Assembly: GCA_013289015.1 (NCBI GenBank)
Contig: JABDAV010000011.1
Coordinates: 1-52,429, forward strand
Direction: 5' to 3'
DNA from: Bacteroidota bacterium
Lineage (GTDB): Bacteria; Bacteroidota; Bacteroidia; Chitinophagales; Chitinophagaceae
DNA: 52,429 bases
Shown here: positions 24,413-34,533 of the stretch, piece after piece
Layout of the letters: every line of letters begins with the position of its first letter
How positions within the stretch are numbered: position 1 is the stretch's first letter
Program-made: the position numbers and the translations under genes
Notes under the pieces: generated by a model
Databases searched by the model: none
What the model was told of the DNA's origin: nothing
Seen by the model: only the letters and a program-made list of their open reading frames with translations

Positions 24413-27352
24413 ATGAAAATTCGAAGAACTATCCGGCTGCTATGCATGCTAGCTTATTTTGGTTTTGCGTTTACGGCAAATGCGCAACAGGCAAAAATTT
24501 CAGGAACAATTAAAAATGAAAAAGGCGAACCCGTTGAAGCCGCCTCCGTACAAATTGTTGGTAAAAGCACCGGCACTTTGTCAGATAAAAACGGTTTGTT
24601 TTCTTTAAATGCTTCGCCAACAGATTCAATATTAGTAACCTCAATAGGTTACGATAAGGTTGTTGCAAAAGCTGAATCCGGCTTACAAATAATATTAAAA
24701 AATGTTGCCGGCAATTTAAATGAAGTGGTGGTAATTGGTTACGGAACACAACGCAAAAAAGAATTGACCGGTTCAATCGCGACCGTAACGGCAAAAGATT
24801 TTCAGAAAGGTGTTATTGTAACACCCGAACAACTGATCGCAGGCAAAGTAGCCGGTGTGTCTGTTACCTCAAACAGTGGTTCGCCAGGTGCGGGAAGCAC
24901 GATCCGTATTCGTGGCGGCGCTTCACTAAATGCAAGCAATGATCCTTTAATTGTGATTGATGGTGTGCCTTTAAGCGGCAATAATATTTATGGCGCATCA
25001 AACCCATTGAGCACAATCAATCCAAATGATATTGCCTCTTTTACTGTGTTGAAAGATGCGGCAGCAACAGCTATTTACGGTTCACGCGCATCAAATGGCG
25101 TTATCATCATTACTACAAAAAAAGGAACATCGGGCAAACCGGTTATTAATTTCTCAACGCAATTATCTGTTTCAACATTGGCAAAGAAAGCGCCGGTAAT
25201 GACGCATGATCAATTTAAAAACCTCGTTGATTCAATTGGTGGCGATGCAGATACTTTAATGGGCGATGCAAATACAGACTGGCAAAATGAAATTTATCAC
25301 AATGCAATTTCAACCGATAACAACATCAGCGTAAGCGGTGCTTTTAAAAATTTACCATACCGTGTTTCTTTAGGTTATTTAAACCAGGATGGCATTTTAA
25401 AAACAGATAATCTTCAACGCACTTCGGCTGGCATTAGTTTAACACCAAGCCTTTTTAAAAATAGTTTGAAGGTCGAGATCAATGTAAAAGGTTCTGTAAG
25501 CAAAGCAAGATTTGCGAACGGTGCAGCCATCAGTTCTGCAGTGTATTTCGATCCGACACAACCTGTGTATGATGCGAATTCTCCGTATGGCGGCTATTTT
25601 GAATGGTCATCTGTTGATCCAAATACAGGTGCAATTACATTGAATAAACTGGCGCCAAGAAACCCGGTTGCATTGCTTGATCTGTATAACAACAAAAGCA
25701 ATGTTCAAAGAAGCTATGGTAATATTCGTCTTGATTATGCGCTGCCTTTTTTGCCTGAGCTGCACGCCAATTTAAATCTTGGTTATGATGTTGCAAAAGG
25801 TGAAGGCAAGATTGATGTACCTGCTTATGCTGCGCAGAATTATCTGGATAGCGGCTTGCACAATCAATATTCAAACAAGATCAATAATACGGTTGCAGAG
25901 TTTTATCTGAATTATAATAAAACCATCGACGCAATAAAGAGTAACATTAATGCAACGGCCGGTTATGGTTATTACAATAATCTTTCAACTAATTATAATT
26001 ATGCATCGTTGCGTGCAAATGGCGATACAATCCCGGGATCGCAACCTGCATTTCCATTTGACAAACCGGAAAACACGTTGATTTCTTATTACGGAAGATT
26101 GATCTATACATTGATGGACAAATACATTGTCGCTGCATCTATCCGTACAGATGGATCATCCAGGTTTGCTCCTGACGTACGTTGGGGAACATTTCCATCT
26201 GTTGCATTTACCTGGCGCATAAACCAGGAAGGCGATCTTAAAAATTCAAATACTTTATCAGATCTTAAATTAAGATTGAGTTACGGTGAAACCGGCAACC
26301 AGGATGGCATTTATAATTATCCATATTTAGCGGTTTATTCTTTAAGTGATAATTCATCGCGTGTTCAGTTTGGTAATGAATTCTATAACATGGGCACTCC
26401 GGCTGCTTATGATGCAAATATTAAATGGGAACAAACTGCAACCTATAATGCAGGTTTGGATTATGGTTTCTTAAAGAATCGTATCAATGGCAGCGTTGAT
26501 TATTATTTCAAGAAAACAAAAGATCTTTTAAATACAATTCCAATTCCTGCAGGTTCAAATTTCAGCAGCACTATTCTTACCAATGTTGGCAACTTGGAAA
26601 ACAAAGGTGTTGAAGTGTTATTGAATCTCATTCCTGTTCAAACCAAAAATTTTCAATGGGATGTGAGCTTTAATGCAGCTTATAATGAAAACAAAATCAC
26701 AAATCTTACGGCAACAAAAGACCCATCTTATCCAGGAACATTAACCGGCAATGGCATCATACAAATCAATTCTGTTGGTTACAACGTGAATTCGTTTTAT
26801 GTATATCACCAGGAATACGGTAAAGATGGGAAACCAATTGAAGGTGTATATGAAGATATAAATGGCGACGGCATCATCAACCAAAATGATTTGTATCGTT
26901 ATAAATCTCCTTTTCCAAAATGGGTATTTGGATTTACAACACAGTTCACTTACAAACGCTGGAGTTTAAATACAGTGTTGCGCGCAAATGTTGGCAACTA
27001 TATGTACAATGGTTTGGCAACAGGCGCAACTGAATCAAACATTATAAATCCGTTGGGTTATTTGGCGAATACATTGAACAGTGTTTTGTATAACAATTTT
27101 TATTACGGACAACAGCAGAGCGATTATTTTATTGAGAATGCATCATTCTTAAAAATGGATAATCTTGGTTTAAGTTATGATGCAGGTTATCTCGCTCACG
27201 ACAAATTACACCTGCAGTTAAATGCCAATTGCCAGAATGTTTTTACTATAACAAAATACTCTGGTCTTGATCCTGAAATATATGGCGGCATTGATAATTC
27301 GCTGTATCCGCGTCCACGCATTTTCTCTCTTGGTGCAAACCTTCAGTTTTAA
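24413..27352 (+). CDS. susC: SusC-like TonB-dependent outer-membrane transporter
   Basis: The 979-residue protein has a signal peptide (to NAQQ), a carboxypeptidase-regulatory-like domain (about 28-100), the SusC-typical TonB-box-like segment NEVVVIGYGTQ (about 102-112) and a plug domain with IRIRGGASLNASNDPLIVID. A 22-strand barrel fills the remainder and ends in FSLGANLQF, with the C-terminal Phe needed for outer-membrane insertion. It imports oligosaccharides captured by SusD. It is first in the plus-strand order susC, susD, susE-like and amylase. The regulator and amylase make malto-oligosaccharides the most likely cargo. Confidence 0.95.
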   Translation: MKIRRTIRLLCMLAYFGFAFTANAQQAKISGTIKNEKGEPVEAASVQIVGKSTGTLSDKNGLFSLNASPTDSILVTSIGYDKVVAKAESGLQIILKNVAGNLNEVVVIGYGTQRKKELTGSIATVTAKDFQKGVIVTPEQLIAGKVAGVSVTSNSGSPGAGSTIRIRGGASLNASNDPLIVIDGVPLSGNNIYGASNPLSTINPNDIASFTVLKDAAATAIYGSRASNGVIIITTKKGTSGKPVINFSTQLSVSTLAKKAPVMTHDQFKNLVDSIGGDADTLMGDANTDWQNEIYHNAISTDNNISVSGAFKNLPYRVSLGYLNQDGILKTDNLQRTSAGISLTPSLFKNSLKVEINVKGSVSKARFANGAAISSAVYFDPTQPVYDANSPYGGYFEWSSVDPNTGAITLNKLAPRNPVALLDLYNNKSNVQRSYGNIRLDYALPFLPELHANLNLGYDVAKGEGKIDVPAYAAQNYLDSGLHNQYSNKINNTVAEFYLNYNKTIDAIKSNINATAGYGYYNNLSTNYNYASLRANGDTIPGSQPAFPFDKPENTLISYYGRLIYTLMDKYIVAASIRTDGSSRFAPDVRWGTFPSVAFTWRINQEGDLKNSNTLSDLKLRLSYGETGNQDGIYNYPYLAVYSLSDNSSRVQFGNEFYNMGTPAAYDANIKWEQTATYNAGLDYGFLKNRINGSVDYYFKKTKDLLNTIPIPAGSNFSSTILTNVGNLENKGVEVLLNLIPVQTKNFQWDVSFNAAYNENKITNLTATKDPSYPGTLTGNGIIQINSVGYNVNSFYVYHQEYGKDGKPIEGVYEDINGDGIINQNDLYRYKSPFPKWVFGFTTQFTYKRWSLNTVLRANVGNYMYNGLATGATESNIINPLGYLANTLNSVLYNNFYYGQQQSDYFIENASFLKMDNLGLSYDAGYLAHDKLHLQLNANCQNVFTITKYSGLDPEIYGGIDNSLYPRPRIFSLGANLQF

Positions 27353-27368
27353 TTTCAAATTCATTACA

Positions 27369-28961
27369 ATGAAAAATAAAAATCTTTATATAACGAGCCT
27401 GTTTGGTACAATGCTGATATATTTTTCAGCGTGCACAAAAGACCTTAACAGGTATCCTACAAATTCAAATACTTCAGAAACACAATACAGCACAGTGGCC
27501 GGTTACAAACAAGTGCTGGCAAAAGTGTATGGTTCTTATTCGTTGGTAAGCAGCAATGGTACCGGCGCTTCTGACGTAAACATTGCGGGCATTACTGATC
27601 CAGCAACAACCGATTTTGTCCGCGCTTACTGGAACCTGCAGGAGCTTACTACAGATGAAGATGTTTGTGCATGGAATGATCCCAATCTTCAAAGCTTTCA
27701 TAACCTGAACTGGACTTCAAGCAATGTGTTAATTGATGCTTTGTATGCAAGAAGTTTATACCAGATTACTGTATGCAATGAGTTCATTCGTGAGTCTTCA
27801 GATGATAAAATAAGCGGCCGTGGTTTTAGTGGTCAGGATGCTGATGATATAAAACATTTTCGTGCAGAAGCTAGATTTTTAAGAGCTTATCAATATTGGG
27901 TGTTGATGGATCTGTTTGGTAATCCGCCATTCATTACAGAAAATGATCCGATAGGAAAATATATTCCGAAACAGATATCAAGAAGTGATTTGTTCAACTA
28001 TGTAGAATCAGAATTAAAAGCTATAGATGGTGATTTAGTTACACCAAAACAAAATGAATATGGCCGCGCAGACCAGGCTGCAGATTGGGCTTTGTTAGCA
28101 CGCTTGTATCTGAATGCTGAAGTATACACCGGCACTGCACATTATAGCGATGCTGTTACATATGCATCAAAAGTTATCAATGCAGGTTATTCATTAATGT
28201 CAAATTACAGCAATCTTTTTAAGAGTGATAATAATGCAAACAATCCTGAAATAATTCTTCCTGTTGCTTATGATGCAACAAACTCTCAAAACTATGGCGG
28301 CACAACATTTTTAGTTTGTTCGGCACATGGAACTGATCCAACCGACAACAAAAATTATGGTATTCCCGGCGGCGGTTGGTTAGGTAACCGTTCAACAAAA
28401 AATCTTTCGCAATCTTTTGGTGATTATAGCGGCAACACTGACAAGCGCGCCATATTTGGTCCGGGCAATCTTGAAATAAACAGTGTGCTCACTTTCACTG
28501 ATGGCATCAGCGTATATAAATTTTCTAATCAAACATCGGCAGGTGAAATACCTTATTCACCCAATGGTGTTTTGTGCAGTACAGATTTCCCTTTATTCCG
28601 TTTAGCTGAAATGTATTTAGTGTACATCGAAGCAACAAAACGCGGTGGCGATGGCGATCAATCAACAGCATTGAAATATTTCAACCAGTTGCGTCAGCGC
28701 GCTTATGGTAATTCAAGCGGCAATGTTTCAGCTTATAGTTTGGATGATGTGTTGAAGGAACGTCAGCGCGAATTGTATTGGGAAGGGTTTCGCCGCACAG
28801 ATCTAATTCGCTTCGGTGAATTTACAAGCAGCAGTTATTTATGGCCATGGAAAGGCGGCGTACAAAACGGAACGGGCGTTGATAATCATTTCAATCTCTT
28901 TCCAATTCCATCAGCAGAAATTATTGCCAATCCAAATCTCACTCAAAACCCGGGTTATTAA
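27369..28961 (+). CDS. susD: SusD-like starch-binding outer-membrane lipoprotein
   Basis: The frame is open from 27267, but that would overlap susC. The ATG at 27369 gives a 530-residue protein with a clean lipoprotein signal (MLIYFSAC, lipidated Cys22). The body is the SusD fold, with TPR helices (HFRAEARFLRAYQYWVLMDLFG) and the C-terminal family blocks LKERQRELYWEGFRRTDLIRF and LFPIPSAEI. It sits over the SusC barrel as a lid and binds the glycan. It starts 16 bases after the susC stop. Confidence 0.95.
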   Translation: MKNKNLYITSLFGTMLIYFSACTKDLNRYPTNSNTSETQYSTVAGYKQVLAKVYGSYSLVSSNGTGASDVNIAGITDPATTDFVRAYWNLQELTTDEDVCAWNDPNLQSFHNLNWTSSNVLIDALYARSLYQITVCNEFIRESSDDKISGRGFSGQDADDIKHFRAEARFLRAYQYWVLMDLFGNPPFITENDPIGKYIPKQISRSDLFNYVESELKAIDGDLVTPKQNEYGRADQAADWALLARLYLNAEVYTGTAHYSDAVTYASKVINAGYSLMSNYSNLFKSDNNANNPEIILPVAYDATNSQNYGGTTFLVCSAHGTDPTDNKNYGIPGGGWLGNRSTKNLSQSFGDYSGNTDKRAIFGPGNLEINSVLTFTDGISVYKFSNQTSAGEIPYSPNGVLCSTDFPLFRLAEMYLVYIEATKRGGDGDQSTALKYFNQLRQRAYGNSSGNVSAYSLDDVLKERQRELYWEGFRRTDLIRFGEFTSSSYLWPWKGGVQNGTGVDNHFNLFPIPSAEIIANPNLTQNPGY

Positions 28962-28983
28962 TTCAACTCATAATTAATCAATC

Positions 28984-30099
28984 ATGAAAAAAATATTTCA
29001 ATATAGCGCTTCCTTTTTTTTGTTTGTGCTGATGTTGGCTTCGTGTAAAAAAGAAGGCGTTCAATACACTGTAACAGATGGAAATTTTGCGCAGCCTTTA
29101 TCAGCATCTGCAGATAATATTACGTTATCGGAAAGTACAGAAAACGATACGGTGATAACATACACATGGGATGCCGCATCGTTCGGAAGCAATCCTGTTA
29201 TAAGCTATACATTACAGCTTACTACAACAGGCGATACATCATCATGGAGCAATGCAAAAACTTATCTCGCAGGCAATTCAGTATATTCCTACGGCTTTAG
29301 TGGTAAAGATTTAAACACTTTGTTGAATGGATTAGGTTTTACGCCCGGCGCACCTGCAGTTTTTGCAGTTAGAATTAAGGCCGATGTAAATCAATACAAC
29401 GGTGCTGTATCAACTGTTCAATCAGTGTATACCAATACTGTTGTAACAACAGCAACACCGTATGGTTTGAGTTTATACATTCCCGGTGCTTACCAGGGAT
29501 GGGATCCTTCAGTAGCTCCTTTATTAAACCTGCTGTATCAAACACCAGGTATTTATGAAGCATACGAATACATGCCCGGAAGTGGTTTGCAATATTTCAA
29601 ATTCACAAGTACTCCCGATTGGAATCATATTAATTATGGTGATGGCGGAAGCAATACCAACAACGGCATGGCAAGCGGCGTTTTCAGTACAGATGGTGCG
29701 GCTGCTGGTTTATATGCTCCTGATGGTGGCTATGTTCGTGTAACAGCAAACATGAATGATAATACATGGACTGCAACACCAATGACATGGGGAATTATTG
29801 GCGATGCTACACCAAACGGATGGAATGGTGATACGGATATGAGTTATGATCCGGATTCACAGACATGGACGGTTACTGCAAACATGATTCATAACGGTTC
29901 ATTCAAATTCAGGGCAAACCATGGCTGGAGCATTGACTTTGGCATTGATTCAAACGGCAACCTGAAATATTCAGACAATCCATTGTTACCATACGATCCC
30001 AATGTGCAAAACATAACTGTTCCTGAAGATGGCAATTACACAATTACGCTCGACCTGCACAATTCAGGAAATTATACTTATTCTTTGCACAAAAATTAA
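28984..30099 (+). CDS. SusE/SusF-like starch-binding lipoprotein
   Basis: The 371-residue protein has a lipoprotein signal (LFVLMLASC, Cys21). An N-terminal SusE domain (about 25-155) is followed by two starch-binding modules of the CBM kind. The first is at about 160-260 (LYIPGAYQGWDPS) and the second at about 265-371 (WGIIGDATPNGWNGDTDMSY). The Trp-containing loops are where starch binds in SusE and SusF. It would sit on the cell surface and hold starch for the amylase. It lies 22 bases after susD and only 2 bases before the amylase gene, so it is clearly part of the same operon. Confidence 0.88.
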   Translation: MKKIFQYSASFFLFVLMLASCKKEGVQYTVTDGNFAQPLSASADNITLSESTENDTVITYTWDAASFGSNPVISYTLQLTTTGDTSSWSNAKTYLAGNSVYSYGFSGKDLNTLLNGLGFTPGAPAVFAVRIKADVNQYNGAVSTVQSVYTNTVVTTATPYGLSLYIPGAYQGWDPSVAPLLNLLYQTPGIYEAYEYMPGSGLQYFKFTSTPDWNHINYGDGGSNTNNGMASGVFSTDGAAAGLYAPDGGYVRVTANMNDNTWTATPMTWGIIGDATPNGWNGDTDMSYDPDSQTWTVTANMIHNGSFKFRANHGWSIDFGIDSNGNLKYSDNPLLPYDPNVQNITVPEDGNYTITLDLHNSGNYTYSLHKN

Positions 30100-30101
30100 A
30101 G

Positions 30102-31508
30102 ATGAACAAACAAGCAGTTATAAAGATGAATATATTTTCTTTCCTGTTGATATGCTTATTATCGTGCAGTAAAAACGATGCACCAACACCTAATCCTCCT
30201 AATGGCGGCGACACAACGGTAGTAGATCCAACACCGCCGCAATACGGAACACCTTTCACCAATGTGCCTGACAGAGAAAATGCAATTATTTACCAGGTGA
30301 ACATAAGAGCCTTTAGTGATGCAGGCAATTTGCAAGGTGTTATCAGCAGGCTGGATTCTATAAAAGCTTTAGGCGTTAATATTATTTATTTAATGCCTAC
30401 TTATCCTGTTGGCCAGGTGAAATCAGTTAACTCTCCTTATTGCGTGAAGGATTATTTAGGTGTGAACAGTGAGTTCGGAACATTAACCGATCTGCGCGCA
30501 TTAGTTGATGGCGCACACACACGCAATATGGCTGTGATGATGGATTGGGTTGCCAATCATACATCGTGGGATAATGCCTGGATCACACAACATAAAAACT
30601 GGTATCAACAGGATGTAAATGGAAATATCATCAGTCCGCCCAACACAAATTATACTGATGTTGCACAGTTGAATTTTAGTAATGATTCAATGCGTTTAGA
30701 GATGATAAAAGATATGAAGTATTGGGTGTACACTGCAAACGTTGATGGTTTTCGTTGCGACTTTGCTGATCATCCGCCACTCGATTTCTGGACCCAGGCG
30801 ATTGATACATTGCGCAACATCAAAACACATAAACTTTTATTGCTGGCAGAAGGTTCACGCAGTGATAATTATATCGCAGGCTTCGATTATAATTTTGGTT
30901 TTGGTTTTTATGATGATCTGAAATCAATCTACAACAGCAATAAAACCGTTACATCAATTGATGATGTAAACACAAGTGAATACACAAGTGCAACCGGCAC
31001 GCAGCGTGTTGTGCGTTACATTACCAACCACGATGTGAATGGCTCTGACGGAACGCCACTAACTGTTTTCAACGGTGAAGATGGATCAATGGCTGCATTT
31101 GTTGTGGCTGCTTTAATGAAAAGCGTTCCGATGATTTACGATGGGCAGGAAGTTGGTTTTGCAACACCCATAACTTTTCCATTTACCAGCGTGAACATTG
31201 ACTGGACGCCGAATCCATCAGTTACTAATACTTATAAACAGATCATTGGTTTCAGAAACAACAGTGATGTTATACGTGAAGGAGATTTAACTTCTTACAA
31301 CAGTAATGACGCCTGCGTTTTTACAAAACAATTTAATGGCAACAAAGTGTTAGTGATTGTGAATATGAGAAATGTTCCAACCAATTACGCTGTGCCATCT
31401 GCGCTGCAGAATACTTCATGGAAAGATGCATTTAATGGTAGTGCTGTTACAATTGGTACAGGGGTTTCATTACAACCATACGAATATAAAATATTAGTGA
31501 ACGGCTAA
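30102..31508 (+). CDS. SusG-like surface alpha-amylase, GH13 lipoprotein
   Basis: The 468-residue enzyme has a lipoprotein signal (IFSFLLICLLSC, Cys22); the ATG at 30126 is an alternative start giving an even tighter signal. A Pro/Thr-rich spacer (27-50) leads to the GH13 barrel. The catalytic triad is visible: nucleophile D220 in GFRCDFADH, acid/base E250 in LLLAEGSR, and D311 in YITNHDVNG. It is shorter than Bacteroides SusG and lacks its inserted CBM58. It probably cleaves starch at the cell surface into oligosaccharides for SusC/SusD. It is the last gene of the locus, and a strong terminator follows. Confidence 0.9.
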   Translation: MNKQAVIKMNIFSFLLICLLSCSKNDAPTPNPPNGGDTTVVDPTPPQYGTPFTNVPDRENAIIYQVNIRAFSDAGNLQGVISRLDSIKALGVNIIYLMPTYPVGQVKSVNSPYCVKDYLGVNSEFGTLTDLRALVDGAHTRNMAVMMDWVANHTSWDNAWITQHKNWYQQDVNGNIISPPNTNYTDVAQLNFSNDSMRLEMIKDMKYWVYTANVDGFRCDFADHPPLDFWTQAIDTLRNIKTHKLLLLAEGSRSDNYIAGFDYNFGFGFYDDLKSIYNSNKTVTSIDDVNTSEYTSATGTQRVVRYITNHDVNGSDGTPLTVFNGEDGSMAAFVVAALMKSVPMIYDGQEVGFATPITFPFTSVNIDWTPNPSVTNTYKQIIGFRNNSDVIREGDLTSYNSNDACVFTKQFNGNKVLVIVNMRNVPTNYAVPSALQNTSWKDAFNGSAVTIGTGVSLQPYEYKILVNG

Positions 31509-31550
31509 AAGCGCTCTACCTCACTCAAAAATTGTGCTTTTGATTTAAGA

Positions 31551-31588
31551 ACCCGTCCTGGTTTTTGCCGGGGCGGTATTCTTTTTTT
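31551..31588 (+). terminator. Terminator of the sus locus
   Basis: A GC-rich stem of about 10 bp with one bulge (31551-31561 against 31568-31577) has a T-rich loop and is followed by ATTCTTTTTTT. It starts 42 bases after the amylase stop. Confidence 0.8.
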
Positions 31589-31640
31589 GTCAGGCCAATG
31601 TTCGGCAGTTTTCATACATTCATTCCTTGATTAAAGTTGT

Positions 31641-34268
31641 ATGAAAGAAAAATCTAACCGCAGAAAATTCATCCGGAATATTGGCATAGGAAGTATCGCC
31701 ACAGGAATTGTTCCTTCAAGATTATTCGCTAATAAAAACGAAAAAGAGAATGCTGTTGCTGATATTGATGATAAAAAAGACAGTGAACAAAAACATCAAT
31801 ACAATCAAACCTATTCAGGTGAGTATTTAAACCGTATTGCTTTCCCGCTTGGCGGGATGGGTGCAGGTATGTTTTGTATTGAAGGCACAGGTGCAATTTC
31901 AAACATGTCTGTGCGCAATAAACCTGATGTATTCAATGAGCCGCAATTTTTTGCAGGACTTTCAATTAAAGGAATAACAAACGGAGCAAAAATTATAGAA
32001 GGCCCGGTGCCCGACTGGAAAAAATTTGGCAGGCCTGATGCAGGTAATGGCTCAGGTGGTTCAACAACAGGATTGCCTCGTTTTCATGATGCTGTATTCA
32101 AAGCACGTTTTCCTTTTGCAGATATTCAGTTTACTGATAAAGAATTACCGGTGCAGGTTGAGTTAGAAGCATGGAGCCCGTTTATTCCAACCGATGAAAA
32201 TAGTTCAAGCCTTCCCGTTGCTGCAATAACTTATACGATATCTAATAACGGAACAAAAAAAATAGATGCAGTATTCTCTTACAATGCATCAAATTTTTTG
32301 CGTGTTGATAACGGCAAAAATTATATAAGCGCTTATACAAATGGTTTTATATTGAGTGAAGACGGATCAAAAGATAAATCATTTTTAAAAAGTGATTTTG
32401 CAATTTTTTCAGATGATGATAACACGGTGGTTGATCATTGCTGGTTTCGTGGCGGCTGGTTCGATCCGGTTACGATGGCATGGAATGCAATTAAAAGTGC
32501 TGAAGCAAATGCAGTTGCTCCTGTTGAAAGCGGCGCACCCGGAGCATCTTTATATATTCCTTTCTCATTATCACCTTCACAAAAAAGATCAATACGCATT
32601 TACATGTGCTGGTATGTGCCCGACACTGATCAAACTTATGGTGAGAAGGGCGATGATAAAAAAGATTGCGATCCTGCATCGGGCTGCTGCACTTCTCCGT
32701 CACAATTAGATCTTGATATTTACGATAAAGATTTTGACGGTCCATTTTATAAACCCTGGTATAGCAGTCAATTTAAAAATATACAGGAAATATGTGAGCA
32801 TTTTAAAACAAACTATAATGACTTATACAAGCGAACTTCTCTGTTTACAAAAACATTTTATACAAGCACGTTACCGCCTGAAGTAATAGAAGCCGTTGCA
32901 AGCAATCTTTCCATCCTTAAATCTCCAACTGTGTTGCGGCAATATGATGGAAGATTATGGAGCTTCGAAGGTTGCGGTGATACCGGCGGTTGTTGTCATG
33001 GTTCATGCACACATGTATGGAATTATGCGCAAGCCATTCCGCATCTTTTTCCAAAGCTTGAACGAAGCCTGCGTCACACTGAATTTTGCGAAAGTCAGAG
33101 TGCAGCAGGCCATCAGAATTTCAGATCGAGATTACCGATAAAATCTGCAGATCATAATTTTTATGCAGCAGCAGATGGACAATTAGGCGGCATTATGAAA
33201 GTATATCGCGAATGGAGAATAAGTGGTAATAACGATTGGGTAAAGAAGATGTTCCCGATGGTGAAAAAAAGTCTGGATTATTGCATCAGTACATGGGATC
33301 CATCTGAAAAAGGTTTGATAGAAGAACCACATCACAACACTTATGATATTGAGTTCTGGGGACCTGAAGCTTTATGCACCGGTTTTTATATTGGCGCATT
33401 AACAGCATTTGTTTCGATGGGAAATTTTTTGAATGAAGATGTTAGCCGGTATGAACAATTACTTTCAAAAGGCAAACAATATTATGAGAACAATTTATTT
33501 AATGGTGAATATTTCTTCCAGGAAATAAAATTCACGGGATTAAAAGCAGGCAACCCAATTGATGCATCAAAGAGATCTTACAGCGGGCAATATTCTGACG
33601 AAGCAAAAAAATTATTGGAAGAAGAAGGCCCGAAATATCAATATGGCAAAGGCTGTTTATCAGATGGTGTTTTAGGAACATGGATCGCGAGAATGTGCGG
33701 ACTTGATAATATTGTTGATGCATCAAAAATCAAAAGCCATATTCTTTCTGTTTATAAATACAATTTCCAAACAAACCTCAGTGATCATGCAAATCCGCAA
33801 CGGCCTTCGTATGCTTTAGGTGAAGAAGGTGGTTTGTTATTATGCAGCTGGCCGAAAGGCGGCAAGCTTTCTTTGCCGTTTGTATATAGCGATGAAGTCT
33901 GGACAGGCATTGAACACCAGGTTGCCGCGCATTTAATGTTGATGGGAAATACAAAAGAAGGATTCGACATGCTGCGCACAAGCCGCGACCGTTACAATGG
34001 CAAAGTGCGCAATCCTTTTAATGAATATGAGTGCGGTCATTGGTATGCAAGAGCTTTATCAAGTTATGGTTATTTGCAGGCGTTAACTGGCGTGCGTTAT
34101 GATGCAGTTGACCAGGTTTTATATGTTGATTCGAAGGTTGGCAACTTCACTTCTTTTCTTTCTGCTGAAACGGGTTTTGGCAATGTTGTATATGTAAATG
34201 GCAAAGCAACCTTACACATTGCTTATGGCGAAATTCCCGTTAAGAAAATTGTGGTTGCGAATAGCTGA
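31641..34268 (+). CDS. GH116-family glycoside hydrolase (GBA2-like)
   Basis: The 875-residue protein starts with a Tat-like signal (SNRRKFIRNIGIGSIATG). The N-terminal beta domain begins YLNRIAFPLGGMGAGMFCIEG, the GH116 opening block. The catalytic (alpha/alpha)6 domain has HNTYDIEFWG, with the expected nucleophile E571, and LSDGVLGTWIARMCGL, with the likely acid/base D675. Assignment of these two residues rests on recalled GBA2 and TxGH116 alignments. A Cys-rich stretch GCGDTGGCCHGSC and an earlier DCDPASGCC are unusual for an exported enzyme. Family members act on beta-glucosides, beta-xylosides or glucosylceramide. A terminator separates it from the sus genes. Confidence 0.85.
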   Translation: MKEKSNRRKFIRNIGIGSIATGIVPSRLFANKNEKENAVADIDDKKDSEQKHQYNQTYSGEYLNRIAFPLGGMGAGMFCIEGTGAISNMSVRNKPDVFNEPQFFAGLSIKGITNGAKIIEGPVPDWKKFGRPDAGNGSGGSTTGLPRFHDAVFKARFPFADIQFTDKELPVQVELEAWSPFIPTDENSSSLPVAAITYTISNNGTKKIDAVFSYNASNFLRVDNGKNYISAYTNGFILSEDGSKDKSFLKSDFAIFSDDDNTVVDHCWFRGGWFDPVTMAWNAIKSAEANAVAPVESGAPGASLYIPFSLSPSQKRSIRIYMCWYVPDTDQTYGEKGDDKKDCDPASGCCTSPSQLDLDIYDKDFDGPFYKPWYSSQFKNIQEICEHFKTNYNDLYKRTSLFTKTFYTSTLPPEVIEAVASNLSILKSPTVLRQYDGRLWSFEGCGDTGGCCHGSCTHVWNYAQAIPHLFPKLERSLRHTEFCESQSAAGHQNFRSRLPIKSADHNFYAAADGQLGGIMKVYREWRISGNNDWVKKMFPMVKKSLDYCISTWDPSEKGLIEEPHHNTYDIEFWGPEALCTGFYIGALTAFVSMGNFLNEDVSRYEQLLSKGKQYYENNLFNGEYFFQEIKFTGLKAGNPIDASKRSYSGQYSDEAKKLLEEEGPKYQYGKGCLSDGVLGTWIARMCGLDNIVDASKIKSHILSVYKYNFQTNLSDHANPQRPSYALGEEGGLLLCSWPKGGKLSLPFVYSDEVWTGIEHQVAAHLMLMGNTKEGFDMLRTSRDRYNGKVRNPFNEYECGHWYARALSSYGYLQALTGVRYDAVDQVLYVDSKVGNFTSFLSAETGFGNVVYVNGKATLHIAYGEIPVKKIVVANS

Positions 34269-34382
34269 TGCATATTGTTAGTCGCCAAACATCATCGAAT
34301 AAATTGAAAGCTGTTGCAAGAAATTTTTAGTTTGAAAAGCTTTTTAAAAATGATTTCAAATATTTCGTACGCAGATATTTCT

Positions 34383-34466
34383 ACCACAATAGGCACATAA
34401 TTCACATAGAAAATCACATATAGTTAAGTCTATGTGCTCCCTATGTGCCTATGATCCTAATGTGGT
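34383..34466. repeat. 84-bp nested inverted repeat (cruciform-like element)
   Basis: Three pairs of arms nest around one centre: ACCACA (34383-34388) with TGTGGT (34461-34466), ATAGGCACATA (34389-34399) with TATGTGCCTAT (34442-34452), and CACATAGA (34403-34410) with TCTATGTG (34429-34436). The element lies in the 265-base gap between two convergent genes. Its ends and repetitive CACATA words resemble dispersed elements known in Bacteroidota spacers. No ORF is present. Confidence 0.75.
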
Positions 34467-34533
34467 TCAAATAAATATTATATTCACTTTCTTATAGAGA
34501 TGTTTGCAGACTATAAATTTTAAACAGATTTTT

